64,000 nucleotides of DNA from Botrimarina hoheduenensis. Lineage in GTDB: Bacteria; Planctomycetota; Planctomycetia; Pirellulales; Lacipirellulaceae. The position numbers and the translations under genes were made by a program. Each line of letters opens with the position of its first letter. Position 1 is the stretch's first letter. The DNA lies in assembly GCF_007859815.1 (NCBI RefSeq), contig NZ_SJPH01000001.1, forward strand, positions 675,987 to 739,986, in the 5' to 3' direction. The notes under the pieces are model-generated. The model was given only the letters and a program-made list of their open reading frames with translations, did not search any database and had not been told where the DNA came from. Shown here piece by piece: positions 1-9,559 of this stretch.

Positions 1-179
1 TTTTCTCGCCAGTCCTCAGCGGCCTCGGCCAGCTCGCGGGCCAGGGCCGGCGTAGCGGCCCGGACCTCGAAGTTGGCCGTGCGATAGACGCCGCGGGCGA
101 TTGCCCCCGAGGGGGGCAAAACGAGGGCAAAGACCATCAGCGCGGCCATCCGAGCCGCACGCTTCGGGCGAGCTTCCAT
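1..179 (-). CDS. secreted protein, N-terminal fragment cut by window edge
   Basis: Only the first 59 codons are inside the window; the gene runs off the left edge. The ATG is at 179. The product starts with a basic stretch (KRAARM), then a hydrophobic core (ALMVFALVLPP) and a small-residue region ending near AIARG, so it has a signal peptide and is exported. The mature part begins YRTANFEVRAATPALAREL. In planctomycetes this kind of start (a tissue of 'the NF.V.A.TP..A..LA' form) is typical of secreted proteins related to the DUF1570/gluzincin group, but the catalytic part is not visible. It is divergent from the large surface protein at 435. Family assignment is inference from the N-terminus only. 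Confidence 0.6.
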   Translation of the reverse strand, partial: MEARPKRAARMAALMVFALVLPPSGAIARGVYRTANFEVRAATPALARELAEAAEDWRE

Positions 180-434
180 GCTCTGCTCCGTGTGGTTGGG
201 GGGTCTGGTTTGACGAGCTGTCGTGCGGGGAACGCGACAACGCCGCCCGATCCTTCGGGCGTTCAGTCGCCGAGCTTAACCCCCGGGTGCCGAGCGGACC
301 CACCCCAGTTTCGCCTCCGCTGGCAAGCAGCTCGGCCCGAAATAGTCAGCAAACCCTTCCCTCGTAGGAACGCCGCAATTACTGTCGGCACTGTTTGTGC
401 TAGCACCCGCACGCTCCTCGCAAGTTGCTCCGTC

Positions 435-3400
435 ATGTCCCGTCGCCCGTTGCACTCCCGTCGTCAGCCTCAAATCGGCCGCCATCGTTCACTTGTCAAC
501 CGATTGGAGGCGCTCGAAGACCGCCGCGTCCTTGCGGCTACCGCCATCCAGGTTTTGGCAGCCGGTCTATCGGGGACCGAAGACGTCGCCCTCGAGATCA
601 ACGGCCAAGAGGTGCGCCGTTGGGACAATGTGGGGGGCAACTTTGCCGCACGGCAGTTCCAGACGCTCAGTTACACCCATCCGACGACCGTCACGGCGAA
701 TGATGTTGCGGTCCGGTTTGTCGGTGCCGGCGCGGGAGCAACCGACCTGCGTGTTGATGGCGTGACCGTGGGTGGTGTGAAGTACGAGTCGGAATCGACC
801 CGCACCTGGAGCACCGGCGGCTGGAACAGCAGCCTGGGTGCCATCGCGCCCGAGTACGGATCGGGCGGACTAACCGACGAGGTGCTTTTCTCCCGTCCCG
901 GTGCGTTCTACTACTCCGCTTCGGCGGGATCGACCGTTCAGGTGCGTGCCGCCGGCAAGACGAACACCGAACGCTTCGAGCTCTACATCAAAGACCAGTT
1001 GGTCTACAGCGCGTCGAACATCGGCGGCGACTACGACGCCCGAGAGTTCTGGACCTACACCTACCAGCATGCCAGCAAGGTGGATCCCCAGGACGTTCGC
1101 GTTGCCTTTACCAATGACGGATCCGCAGCGGGGCAAGATCGTAATCTGCGCATCGATTCGATCGTGATCGATAACCGGCGCTACGAATCTGAGTCGGCGG
1201 CCACCTTCAGCACCGGCACGTGGGTCGCGGGCGTCGTTGAGCCCAGCTTTCCTCAGCGAGAGTTCTTGCACAGCAACGGCTACTTCGCGTACTCGGCCAT
1301 CGGCGAAGACAACACCTCTTCAGTCGGATCACAGCTGATCGTGTGGGCTGCCGGCGACACGGGGGAAGAGACGATCAATCTGGAACTGGCCGGCCGCACG
1401 GCCCGCAGCTTGCCGAACCTGGGAGGCGACTACGACGCTCGTCAGTTTATCCCCTACGGCGTCGCCCATCCGCAATCGCTCAATCTCGCCGATGTCCGTA
1501 TTCGTTTTGTGAACGATGGCGTCTCGGCCGCCGGGGATCGCAACGTCCGGATCGATGCCATCAAGCTGAACGGTGTCCGTACTGAAGCGGAAGACATCAC
1601 GACCTATTCGACCGGCACTTGGCGTCCGGGCTTCAGCGTCCAGCCGGGCTACACGCAGGAAGAACGCCTCCACGCGAACGGCTACTTCCAGTTCGGCGAT
1701 GACCCGTCACGCGCCGGATTGTTGGGGCTTGGTTCGGCACAGTACTCGGTGAGCGAGACGGCCGGTTTTGTGGACGTCGATTTTGTCCGAACGGGGGGAT
1801 CGCGCGGTGCGGTCTCGATCGACTACACCACGGTCAACGGCGTGGCCATCGGCGGACAAGACTTTGTCGCGACGAGCGGCACGCTGATCTTCGCCGAAGG
1901 CCAGACAAGCCGGACCGTTCGCATCAGCATTATCAACGATACCTCGGCCGAAGGGACGCACGCGTTCAACGTGGCGGCCGACCGCGTGCTGGGCGGCGCG
2001 TTTCTGGCCGAGCCCCGCACCGCGACGGTCTCGATCTTTGACGACGAAGCCCCCGGTGCTGGCACCGGCAACGGCCTGAAGGGCGAGTACTTTGCTGGCG
2101 TGGATCTGGTGAACCTCGTCAATACCCGCACCGACGCCACGGTTAACTACAACTGGGGTAATGGATCACCCGGCGGGGGCGTTGGCGCCGACAACTTCTC
2201 GGTCCGCTGGACCGGGCAGGTGCAACCGCTCTATTCCGAGACCTACACGTTCCGCGCGACCACCGACGATGGCGTGCGCCTCTGGGTCAATGGAACGCTG
2301 ATCATTAACGACTGGATCGATCGGTCCTCCAATCCCAGCTTCGGCACGATTGCGCTCCAGGCCGGGCAGCGCTACGACATCCGCATGGAGTACTACGAGC
2401 GCGGCGGTCAGGCGTCGGCGCAGCTGGGGTGGTCGAGCACAAGCCAACCCTTCCAGGTGGTTCCCACCACGCAGCTCTACAGCGAACCGGTTGTTTCCGA
2501 TAACGGGCAGTTTGTCGCGCAGACCGTGATCAGTGGGCTCAACCAGCCGACGGCGATCGAGTTTGTCCGCGTCGGCACGCAGCAGTACATGTTTATTCTG
2601 CAGAAGGATGGCCAGATTCGCTTGGCGATCGACGGTGTGCTCCAGGCGAGCGCTTTTCTGGACTACCGCACTCAGGTGAACAACGTCCGCGACCGCGGCG
2701 CGTTGGGCTTGGAAGTGCATCCCAACTTCCCCGCGACGCCCTACGTTTATCTGCTGTACACCTACGACCCCCCCGAGACACAAGGTGCCGGCGGCTTGGC
2801 GGCACCCGATCAGGCGGGCAACCGCGGCTCGCGGCTGACACGCGTCACCGCGGACGTCAACAACGGTTACCGCACTGCCGTTCCCGGCAGCGATGTTGTG
2901 TTGCTGGGTAAGAACAGCACCTGGCAGTACATCAGTTCCCCCGATCGGGACAGCACGAGCGACATCAATTTGCCCCCTTCCGGCCTGCTGCCCAACGGTC
3001 AGTTTGTCGAGGACATCCTCATCACCGATAGCCAGTCGCACTCCATCGGTGCCCTGGCGTTTGCACCCGACGGCTCGCTCTATGTGTCAAACGGCGACGG
3101 CACGAGCTACGGTCGGGTCGATCCCCGGACGGTGCGGGTGCAGAGTCTCGATAGCCTGTCGGGCAAGATCCTGCGTATCGATCCGATCACGGGTAACGGC
3201 TACACGGACAACCCTTTTTACTCGGGCGACGTGACCGATGACCGCTCGAAGGTGTTCAATGTTGGCCTGCGCAATCCATTCCGCATCGCGGTGAACCCCG
3301 CCAACGGGCTGCCCTACATAGGTGACGTAGGTTGGACCGCTTGGGAAGAGATCAACGCCGGCCGGGGACTCAATTTCGGGTGGCCCTTCTACGAAGGGGG

Positions 3401-4370
3401 AGTCGCTACGGGCGGCGAGGGGGTCAATAACGTCAATCTCCAAACCGGCGGCTATCGCGATCTGCCCGACGCCCAGACCTTCTACAGCGTTGGGGGCGAC
3501 ACGATCTCGACTCCTCCCGTGTGGAGCCGTTCGCACTCGGCCGGTGGCGTGGCAATCGTCATGGGCGATTTCTATGCGGGAACGGTCTACCCGGCCGAGT
3601 ACCAGGGAACCGCCTTCTTCACGGACTACGGAGCGCCGGATATTCGCGCGCTGAAGCTCAACGCCAGCGGGCAAGGGCAGCAGACGCTGTTCGTCATGGG
3701 ATCGGTCGGCACGGTGATCGAGATGACCATGGGGCCCGATGGGCGGATGTACTACGTTGATATCGGCGGACAGATCGGACGGATCGACTACGTGCCTGCG
3801 CCGGCGTTCGCGACCTACGAGCCAGAGCTGGAGACATCTCCGGCAGAGTTCTCAGAGTTTAACGCCTCTTACGCCGCTGCGGGTCCCATCGTAACCGAAC
3901 CGATTTCCCAGACGCCCACGGCACGCGAGCCGCTTTTCGCAGCGTGGGATACACCTACACCAACGCTCGGAGCCTCGTTCTTCGGGGCACCGTTGTTTGC
4001 CACTTCGGTCTTGCTAAGCGAGAACGAAACGGCGGTTGCCGAGGCGAGCAGCGTCTCGCATCCCGCGGTTGTGCCGAGCTTGGCGTTGATGACGACCGCC
4101 GCGGCGAGCACCAGCTTGATCGCCGCCGATGAGACCGCTCTGGTCTCGCCGCCGCTAAACCCCAGCGCAGCCGATGCCGCCTTGGAAATGCTGCTGATCG
4201 AAGCGAAGAATCACGAAGCGAAAAACGAACTCACGCCGCACGAACCAAAGAGTGAATCCTCTCCTGTTGAGGTCGCCTCTGCCGCAGCGGAGGGGTCGCA
4301 GACCGAACGGTCGGCGCGACAGAATCGGTTCCGAAAGCAACTTGTCAGTCGGCTTCAATCGCGGTCGTAG
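435..4370 (+). CDS. large surface protein: xylan-binding-like repeats, Calx-beta, PA14, sugar dehydrogenase-like propeller
   Basis: A 1311-residue exported protein. I take the ATG at 435 because the planctomycete surface motif LEALEDRRVLA then lies at residues 24-34, near the N-terminus as usual; an open frame extends further upstream but reads as non-coding. Three homologous modules follow (about 36-130, 165-265, 297-395), each with NxGGxxxARxF and a closing YESES/TWSTGxW-like segment, resembling CBM60-type xylan-binding domains. Then come a Calx-beta domain (about 431-535), a PA14 domain (about 547-690, with TDDGVRLWVNG) and a glucose/sorbosone dehydrogenase-like beta-propeller (about 692-1120, with GALGLEVHPNF, LSGKILRIDP and GLRNPFRIAVNP). 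The last 190 residues are Ala/Ser/Glu-rich. Likely a cell-surface carbohydrate-binding protein; enzymatic activity is not shown. Confidence 0.9.
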   Translation: MSRRPLHSRRQPQIGRHRSLVNRLEALEDRRVLAATAIQVLAAGLSGTEDVALEINGQEVRRWDNVGGNFAARQFQTLSYTHPTTVTANDVAVRFVGAGAGATDLRVDGVTVGGVKYESESTRTWSTGGWNSSLGAIAPEYGSGGLTDEVLFSRPGAFYYSASAGSTVQVRAAGKTNTERFELYIKDQLVYSASNIGGDYDAREFWTYTYQHASKVDPQDVRVAFTNDGSAAGQDRNLRIDSIVIDNRRYESESAATFSTGTWVAGVVEPSFPQREFLHSNGYFAYSAIGEDNTSSVGSQLIVWAAGDTGEETINLELAGRTARSLPNLGGDYDARQFIPYGVAHPQSLNLADVRIRFVNDGVSAAGDRNVRIDAIKLNGVRTEAEDITTYSTGTWRPGFSVQPGYTQEERLHANGYFQFGDDPSRAGLLGLGSAQYSVSETAGFVDVDFVRTGGSRGAVSIDYTTVNGVAIGGQDFVATSGTLIFAEGQTSRTVRISIINDTSAEGTHAFNVAADRVLGGAFLAEPRTATVSIFDDEAPGAGTGNGLKGEYFAGVDLVNLVNTRTDATVNYNWGNGSPGGGVGADNFSVRWTGQVQPLYSETYTFRATTDDGVRLWVNGTLIINDWIDRSSNPSFGTIALQAGQRYDIRMEYYERGGQASAQLGWSSTSQPFQVVPTTQLYSEPVVSDNGQFVAQTVISGLNQPTAIEFVRVGTQQYMFILQKDGQIRLAIDGVLQASAFLDYRTQVNNVRDRGALGLEVHPNFPATPYVYLLYTYDPPETQGAGGLAAPDQAGNRGSRLTRVTADVNNGYRTAVPGSDVVLLGKNSTWQYISSPDRDSTSDINLPPSGLLPNGQFVEDILITDSQSHSIGALAFAPDGSLYVSNGDGTSYGRVDPRTVRVQSLDSLSGKILRIDPITGNGYTDNPFYSGDVTDDRSKVFNVGLRNPFRIAVNPANGLPYIGDVGWTAWEEINAGRGLNFGWPFYEGGVATGGEGVNNVNLQTGGYRDLPDAQTFYSVGGDTISTPPVWSRSHSAGGVAIVMGDFYAGTVYPAEYQGTAFFTDYGAPDIRALKLNASGQGQQTLFVMGSVGTVIEMTMGPDGRMYYVDIGGQIGRIDYVPAPAFATYEPELETSPAEFSEFNASYAAAGPIVTEPISQTPTAREPLFAAWDTPTPTLGASFFGAPLFATSVLLSENETAVAEASSVSHPAVVPSLALMTTAAASTSLIAADETALVSPPLNPSAADAALEMLLIEAKNHEAKNELTPHEPKSESSPVEVASAAAEGSQTERSARQNRFRKQLVSRLQSRS

Positions 4371-5293
4371 CGGAAGCCGCCCAGCGTTTCCAGCACGCTC
4401 GCCACGGCCTGAGTCCCCTGGGAGCCGTGTCCTTGGGATGCCGCGGCGCGAAACAGCGCTTCGATAAGCCCGGTAATCGGCATCGGTAGCTTCAGATCGG
4501 CGGCGGCACCGGACACCAGCCGAAGGTCTTTGAGCAGCAGATCGATCATGAATCCTGGCGCGTGATCGCCCCGAGCGACCTTGGGGCCAAGCTGCTCGAG
4601 CTGCCAAGACTGTGCGGCTCCGCCGGCGAGCACGCCGACGACCTGCTGCAAGTCGAGCCCGCTCCGTTTGGCCAATGCCAGGGCTTCGCAGACACCGACG
4701 AGCGTCGCGACGACGGCCGCTTGGTTGCATGCTTTGCAGGCCTGGCCGCTGCCAGCGGGACCCAGGTGCGCGATCTTCTTACCGACCATTTCCAGTAGCG
4801 GACGCACCCTTTCCAGCGCTGCCGCGTCGCCGCCGCACATGATCGAGAGTGTCCCCTCACGGGCACCCACGTCGCCGCCCGACACGGGGGCGTCGCACAG
4901 CGTTACGCCCCGTTCGGCAAGCTGCGCCGCGAGCGCTCGGGTGCCGACCGGACAGATGGTCGAGTGATCTACGACAACGAGGCCTGCCAGCTGTTCGGCC
5001 GGGGCAGACAGCACGCCCGCTTCGCCACAGAGCACACGCTCCACGTCGGGTGTGTCGGGCAGGTTAAGGAACACGACCTCACAACCAGCGGCGATAAGCT
5101 GGGCCGGCGTATCGACGACGGTTGCCCCGTCTGGCACCAAGGCTTCTGCCTTGCTCCGGGTGCGGTTGCATGCGGTCACGCGGACCCCACCGCGCAGCAG
5201 ATTGCGTGCCATCGCGGCACCCATGATCCCCACGCCCACGTAGCCGACGTGGGTTCCCGGGCCGGCAAGTGCGATCGAGTGAGTGCTTTTCAT
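4355..5293 (-). CDS. NAD(P)-dependent 3-hydroxyisobutyrate dehydrogenase-family oxidoreductase
   Basis: A 312-residue beta-hydroxyacid dehydrogenase. The N-terminal Rossmann fold has GYVGVGIMG (residues about 14-22) followed by CNRTRSKAE; the substrate-binding motif is DAPVSGGDVGAREG, and the catalytic lysine sits in GSGQACKACNQ. The family includes 3-hydroxyisobutyrate dehydrogenase, tartronate semialdehyde reductase (GlxR/GarR) and succinic semialdehyde reductases, which cannot be separated here. The start is the ATG at 5293, just before the nucleotide fold; the open frame continues upstream into the next gene but that part is its antisense-like shadow. It lies 10 bases behind the MerR/B12-fold regulator gene, so the two are probably cotranscribed. 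Its 3' end overlaps the convergent surface-protein gene by 16 bases. Confidence 0.93.
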   Translation of the reverse strand: MKSTHSIALAGPGTHVGYVGVGIMGAAMARNLLRGGVRVTACNRTRSKAEALVPDGATVVDTPAQLIAAGCEVVFLNLPDTPDVERVLCGEAGVLSAPAEQLAGLVVVDHSTICPVGTRALAAQLAERGVTLCDAPVSGGDVGAREGTLSIMCGGDAAALERVRPLLEMVGKKIAHLGPAGSGQACKACNQAAVVATLVGVCEALALAKRSGLDLQQVVGVLAGGAAQSWQLEQLGPKVARGDHAPGFMIDLLLKDLRLVSGAAADLKLPMPITGLIEALFRAAASQGHGSQGTQAVASVLETLGGFRYDRD

Positions 5294-5303
5294 GCGCCGC
5301 AGA

Positions 5304-6179
5304 CTAGGCGACGCCTTGGAGACGCTCAAGGTACTCGGTGAGATGGTGCAGCGAGGGGAGCTGCTGATCGACCACGTTGGCAATGCACAATCCGGCAGAC
5401 TCGATGGCACCCCCACCGATGACAACCAGCGTCTCCGGGGAGCGTTCACGCAGGGGCTTGATCAGCTCGGCCGTGAGTTGCTCAGCAAAGTCGCCGGGCG
5501 ACTCAAGGTGCGTCACGCTAACACAGAGAAGGCCGGGTCGATGCGCCACCGCGGCGGCGAGGATCTCCTCGAGCGGCAAACCACTTCCGGCAGGCATTAC
5601 CCGCCAGCCGCTGGAAATCAGCGTGAGCTCGACCAATCGGAGGGGTACCTCCGCAAAGTCTTGCAGCGGTGTCGCGACGATGGCCAGCGGCCGTTCGTCG
5701 TCCGTGTCGTCCAGCCAGCGGCGTATCTCGTGCAAGATCGCCATCATCACTTGGCAGGCTCGTCGTTCCTGGTAGACAGCCACGGTGCCCGCCTCCCAGC
5801 CATCGCCGATGCGGCGGAGCACGGGGCCGATCAACTGATCGCCGAGCCGCGCAATCGACTCGCCGGCTTGATAAAAGCCGAGCACGAGGTTGCGACACTC
5901 CTCTTCGCGGCCCGCCACGAGCTCCTCGTGCAGCAGATCACGCGCCGCCGAGAGGGGTTTGGCAAAGCCCGACGCCACCAGGCCGATTACCTCGGGGTGG
6001 GCGACCGGGTGGCCGGTCTCGCGCACGAACTGCGCGACGCTGGGCAGCAACACCTTGCGGTGGCCGCCCGCTGTCTTCGAGGCCTCCAGCCGGCCCGAAT
6101 CAACCCATCTTTTGACCGACGACTCGCTCACGCCCAAAGCGAACGCGATCTGCTTCGGAGAGAATGTCGCGATGGGCAT
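5304..6179 (-). CDS. MerR-type HTH regulator with degenerate cobalamin-binding domain (paralogue 1)
   Basis: A 291-residue cytoplasmic regulator. Residues 5-60 form an excisionase/MerR-like winged helix (SPKQIAFALGVSESSVKRW, then TAGGHRKV). The rest resembles the four-helix plus Rossmann B12-binding region of CarH/LitR photoreceptors. Two cobalamin features are altered: the W-x9-E-H motif reads WEAGTVAVYQER (Arg for His), and the DxHxxG segment that supplies the axial histidine has no histidine (TPLQDFAEVPLRLVE). It may bind another ligand or none. It is similar over its length to the protein encoded at 18529-19386. It is the first gene of a likely operon with the dehydrogenase. ATG at 6179 chosen because it directly precedes the HTH. 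Confidence 0.85.
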   Translation of the reverse strand: MPIATFSPKQIAFALGVSESSVKRWVDSGRLEASKTAGGHRKVLLPSVAQFVRETGHPVAHPEVIGLVASGFAKPLSAARDLLHEELVAGREEECRNLVLGFYQAGESIARLGDQLIGPVLRRIGDGWEAGTVAVYQERRACQVMMAILHEIRRWLDDTDDERPLAIVATPLQDFAEVPLRLVELTLISSGWRVMPAGSGLPLEEILAAAVAHRPGLLCVSVTHLESPGDFAEQLTAELIKPLRERSPETLVVIGGGAIESAGLCIANVVDQQLPSLHHLTEYLERLQGVA

Positions 6180-6376
6180 ATCAGAGCTGCAGTTCGCAAG
6201 GGTTCCGTGCCTGAGACATCCCTTTCGCGTGACACGAAGAAACACAATAAGGATAATCGGCTTTCCCCACGGGAACGGATCAAGCCGCCGCGACCCTTGC
6301 CGGATGCGCCGATTATAGCGAACCTCATGGTCTGCCAGGGGATCAACCGCTAGAGGAATCGCGAGAAATCGGGCTG

Positions 6377-6751
6377 ATGGCCAATTGTGACGAGGGCTAC
6401 TTGTGCGAAGTATGCGGTGACGATGTCGGAGCCATTACCGACTCCGACCTCTATCTTCGTTATGTGATTGGTCTGCTCGACCCGGAGGTGTTGCACACCA
6501 CCCGCGAGCGACACCTGCGCTGCAACCCGGCCCTTGCGCAGTACGTGGTGGACGAGCGGTTTGCAGCAGTCGTCTGCGAGGGCGCGTTCGACAAGCGCAC
6601 GCTCGACCCGGCGTTTGTACGCGAGCGCGAAGCGCTCGTGACACGCGGCTGGTGCCGGTTGCGGGAGCTTGCCAAGGCGCAGGAGCTGCCGATTACGGAG
6701 TATCCGCTGCCCGAGGTGGTCGAGCGAATGCGGCGCGAAGCCGGGCGATAA
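6377..6751 (+). CDS. small Cys-containing protein of unknown function
   Basis: A 124-residue protein I do not recognise by function. Residues 1-15 contain three cysteines (C4, C10, C13 in MANCDEGYLCEVCG), which looks like part of a metal site, and a later Arg/His/Cys cluster TRERHLRC. The remainder is mixed helix, rich in Glu and Arg, without signal peptide or membrane segments, so it is probably cytoplasmic. It is divergent from the regulator gene at 6179 (197 bases apart). Codon use and length match a real gene rather than a shadow, since nothing else plausible covers this region. Possibly a planctomycete-specific conserved hypothetical. Confidence 0.75.
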   Translation: MANCDEGYLCEVCGDDVGAITDSDLYLRYVIGLLDPEVLHTTRERHLRCNPALAQYVVDERFAAVVCEGAFDKRTLDPAFVREREALVTRGWCRLRELAKAQELPITEYPLPEVVERMRREAGR

Positions 6752-6774
6752 CGCGCTGGCGTAAGTGGTGCAAA

Positions 6775-8049
6775 TCAGACACGCCAGTAGATTCCACGCC
6801 GGTCAAGTCGCCAGGCGATCGCGGCCCATCCCACGATCCACAATAGCGCCCAGCCAAGGCTCGCCGCTGCTGGCGAACCGGTCAGCGTGCCTAGCCACGC
6901 CTGAACGCCGGCGGCGATCGAGTCGCTTCCTCCGTCCGGTAGCGGTACAAGCCACTTGGCGAAGATCAGCTTGAAAGACAGTTCGGCACCCACATACACC
7001 GCGAGTGCGTTCCTGCCCATCGCTTGAAGCCACGCCGTGCCGGGCAGGCCCCCGATGTCGATCGACGCGTGGCAGCCGGCGAGCAGCAGGGTCGCGCTTC
7101 CCGCCGCGAGCAAACAGTAGGCTGGAGTGAAGAACCATTTGCTGTAGGGCGCGGTGGCCGTGCCCCATAAGCCACCCCCTTCAGGCTGGTAGCCCCACTG
7201 CAATAGGACCGCAATCAGCAGCAGCGACAAGCCCAGCGCTGCCAGCCGAGCAGCCGGCAGGTAGCGTGCTTCGCGACCCAGGCTTGCGGGCAACGGAACG
7301 GGGGGGACTAAACACTCGGTTGCCAGACCTCCCAGCACCGCGATGGTCGCCAGTGGCAAAAATTGATCGGCCATGCCGATCCAGCCGATGAGCAGGCTGC
7401 TGAGGGTTGCGACGGGGACGTAGTCACCGTGAAGCAGTTGGCCGATTGCGTCGAAGTGGGCCCAAGTGCCGGGGCCTGTCGGCGCGCCCGCGGGCGGACG
7501 GGGCGTGACGATCTGACTGACCCACTCCCAGGGCAACAGCAAGGTGGCCCATTTTGCCAAGAGTGTCGCCACGACGAAGGCGATTTTTCCGGCGCGCGGC
7601 AGCAGCCACACCGCCACCGTCACCACATACGCGACACCGATCAGTTGGAGGATGTTCCATTCGAACAGACTCCGCCATGTGATCGGCCGCGTTGTCGCGT
7701 AGGAAGCGATTGTCAGCAGCACGCCCCACAGGTAGATCTTCGCGCCGCGAAGCGTTGCCCCCCTCAGCATTGCCGCCGCCGAGCAACCTCGCCCGCGACC
7801 GCTCCGCACCGAAAGCGGCACGGCGGCACCCATCATGAATACGAACCAGGGAAACACCAGGTCGGTCAGCGTGGCACCTTGCTCGGGAGCATTCCACGGC
7901 ACGTGAAACAACTGGGCCGGAAGCGCCGCCGCGTTCCAGGTCATGTTCACGAGCAGCATCAGCGCGATCACAAGCCCACGCATCGTGTCGAGCGAAGCAA
8001 GCCGGGGGGGACGCGCGGCGGCGGCGACGGAATCGACCATGCTTCGCAT
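6775..8049 (-). CDS. NagX/HGSNAT-like membrane protein (acyltransferase superfamily, DUF5009-type)
   Basis: A 424-residue polytopic membrane protein with about ten hydrophobic segments. The N-terminus carries the signature SLDTMRGLVIALMLLVNM, followed by DLVFPWFVFMMGAAVPLS, as in heparan-alpha-glucosaminide N-acetyltransferase-like proteins (COG4299, NagX). Related proteins transfer acetyl groups to amino sugars across a membrane, or are of unknown function in bacteria; the substrate here is not known. Two other ATGs are possible (8040 and 8100); 8049 is preferred because AAAAGG lies five bases upstream. Divergent from the MFS gene at 8174, with 124 bases between for both promoters. Confidence 0.87.
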   Translation of the reverse strand: MRSMVDSVAAAARPPRLASLDTMRGLVIALMLLVNMTWNAAALPAQLFHVPWNAPEQGATLTDLVFPWFVFMMGAAVPLSVRSGRGRGCSAAAMLRGATLRGAKIYLWGVLLTIASYATTRPITWRSLFEWNILQLIGVAYVVTVAVWLLPRAGKIAFVVATLLAKWATLLLPWEWVSQIVTPRPPAGAPTGPGTWAHFDAIGQLLHGDYVPVATLSSLLIGWIGMADQFLPLATIAVLGGLATECLVPPVPLPASLGREARYLPAARLAALGLSLLLIAVLLQWGYQPEGGGLWGTATAPYSKWFFTPAYCLLAAGSATLLLAGCHASIDIGGLPGTAWLQAMGRNALAVYVGAELSFKLIFAKWLVPLPDGGSDSIAAGVQAWLGTLTGSPAAASLGWALLWIVGWAAIAWRLDRRGIYWRV

Positions 8050-8173
8050 CGTGACCTTTTGGCTTGAAAGCCGCAATCGGGCCTCCGGCATCCGATCCAA
8101 GTTCTCTCAAGACGCGAGGGGTGTGGTGAGACTCGTCTATCGGCGAGCCCCATTCTGCTCAACAATTGTCCGC

Positions 8174-9559
8174 ATGACCGACCACCACGAGCCCTCTCCG
8201 ACCATCTTGTTATCCACACCGCCACGCGGGCCGCTGCCCTTACCCGAGACAGAACCCCGCCGCGCAGCCGAGCCATTGCCGCCGCTGCTGCAAGACTCTT
8301 CTTTTTGGGGCATGTCGGTCACCCAGTTTCTTGGTGCCTTTAACGACAATCTTTTCAAGCAGCTGTTGCTGCTCTTAGCCACGCCTTCGGCAGTGATGAT
8401 CGCCGCCGCGCAGGCCCGGGGTGAGCAGGTCCCCGATCGCCAAGCCGAGGCGATGATTGTTTTTGCCGCGGCTTTCCTGCTGTTCTCTGGCATCGCGGGT
8501 TGGTTGGCTGACCGAATGAGCAAACGCACGCTCATCGGCTACGCCAAGGTTGCCGAGATCGGTGTCATGCTGCTCGGAATGGTGGGCTTTTATTATTACG
8601 ACGTGATCGGTTTGCCTGGCATGTTCGCGGTGCTGTTTCTGATGGGGCTTCAGAGCACGTTCTTCGGCCCGCCCAAGTACGGCATCCTGCCGGAGATGAT
8701 CCACGAGCGTGATCTCCCGCAGGCGAACGGTATCTTCTTGATGTTCACCTTTGTGGCCATCATCTTCGGAACCGTCCTGGCGGGCATGGCAAAGGAGCTG
8801 AGCGACGCGGGCGGTGCCGTTTGGATGGTGTCGGGCGTGTGTGTGCTGATCGCGGTTGTCGGCACGTTGACGAGTTTGCTTGTCAGGCCTGTGTCGGCAG
8901 CGAATCCGGGCTGCCCGCTCCGCTGGACCGATTTCTTCGTGCCGCCCGAGTCGATACGGCTGGTGCGAGCCGACCGCGAGTTGCTGCTGGCCCTCGTCGT
9001 GACCAGCAGCTTCTGGCTGCTGGGTAGCATCGTTCAGCAAGCGGTGAACGCGCTGGGGAAGTCACAGCTAGGGCTTGATGATGGCAACACGAGCATCCTC
9101 GCGGCGATGCTCGGCGTGGGGATCCCCGTTGGCTGCCTGATCGGCGGCAAGCTTTCTGCCGGACGCATCAATCCGCGTGTCGTCACCGCGGGAGCCGTCG
9201 GGATCGTCGTTTGCCTCTCTCTCTTGAGTCTGCGTGGCGGGCCCAATGATCACCTGCTGGGTTTCTACGGCAGTATTCCTGTCCTGATCGGTGCCGGGAT
9301 AAGCACAGGAATCTTTATCGTGCCAATCCAGGTGGCGGTTCAAGCGCTGCCCCCGGCCAACGAAAAGGGCCGCATGATCGCCCTGATGAACCAGTGCAAC
9401 TGGGTTGGCATCATCTTTGGAGCGTTGCTCTACAAAGCGACACTGTGGGGCGTCGAAGCGCTCGATCAGCCGCGCAACACCGCTTTCGCTGTGGGGGCGC
9501 TGGTCATGTTGCCCATCGCGATCTTCTATCAGCCCAAAGAAAGAGCGCTGGGCGATTAG
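8174..9559 (+). CDS. MFS transporter, LplT-like
   Basis: A 461-residue inner-membrane transporter with about twelve membrane segments. After a 45-residue Pro/Glu-rich cytoplasmic start comes SVTQFLGAFNDNLFKQ, the characteristic first helix of the lysophospholipid transporter (LplT) and related MFS proteins, then FLLFSGIAGWLADRMSKR and FFGPPKYGILPEM, which match the same group. In other bacteria LplT brings lysophospholipids to the inner leaflet for re-acylation by Aas, often as a fusion or neighbour; no acyltransferase is next to it here, so the substrate is uncertain. ATG at 8174 was chosen over an in-frame extension that would run through the promoter region of the divergent gene. Confidence 0.88.
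   Translation: MTDHHEPSPTILLSTPPRGPLPLPETEPRRAAEPLPPLLQDSSFWGMSVTQFLGAFNDNLFKQLLLLLATPSAVMIAAAQARGEQVPDRQAEAMIVFAAAFLLFSGIAGWLADRMSKRTLIGYAKVAEIGVMLLGMVGFYYYDVIGLPGMFAVLFLMGLQSTFFGPPKYGILPEMIHERDLPQANGIFLMFTFVAIIFGTVLAGMAKELSDAGGAVWMVSGVCVLIAVVGTLTSLLVRPVSAANPGCPLRWTDFFVPPESIRLVRADRELLLALVVTSSFWLLGSIVQQAVNALGKSQLGLDDGNTSILAAMLGVGIPVGCLIGGKLSAGRINPRVVTAGAVGIVVCLSLLSLRGGPNDHLLGFYGSIPVLIGAGISTGIFIVPIQVAVQALPPANEKGRMIALMNQCNWVGIIFGALLYKATLWGVEALDQPRNTAFAVGALVMLPIAIFYQPKERALGD

Noticed and set aside
6180..6376. Search for the same 9-bp arrays upstream of paralogue 1
   Set aside because: None found; a TATAAT on the minus strand near 6311-6316 lacks a matching -35.
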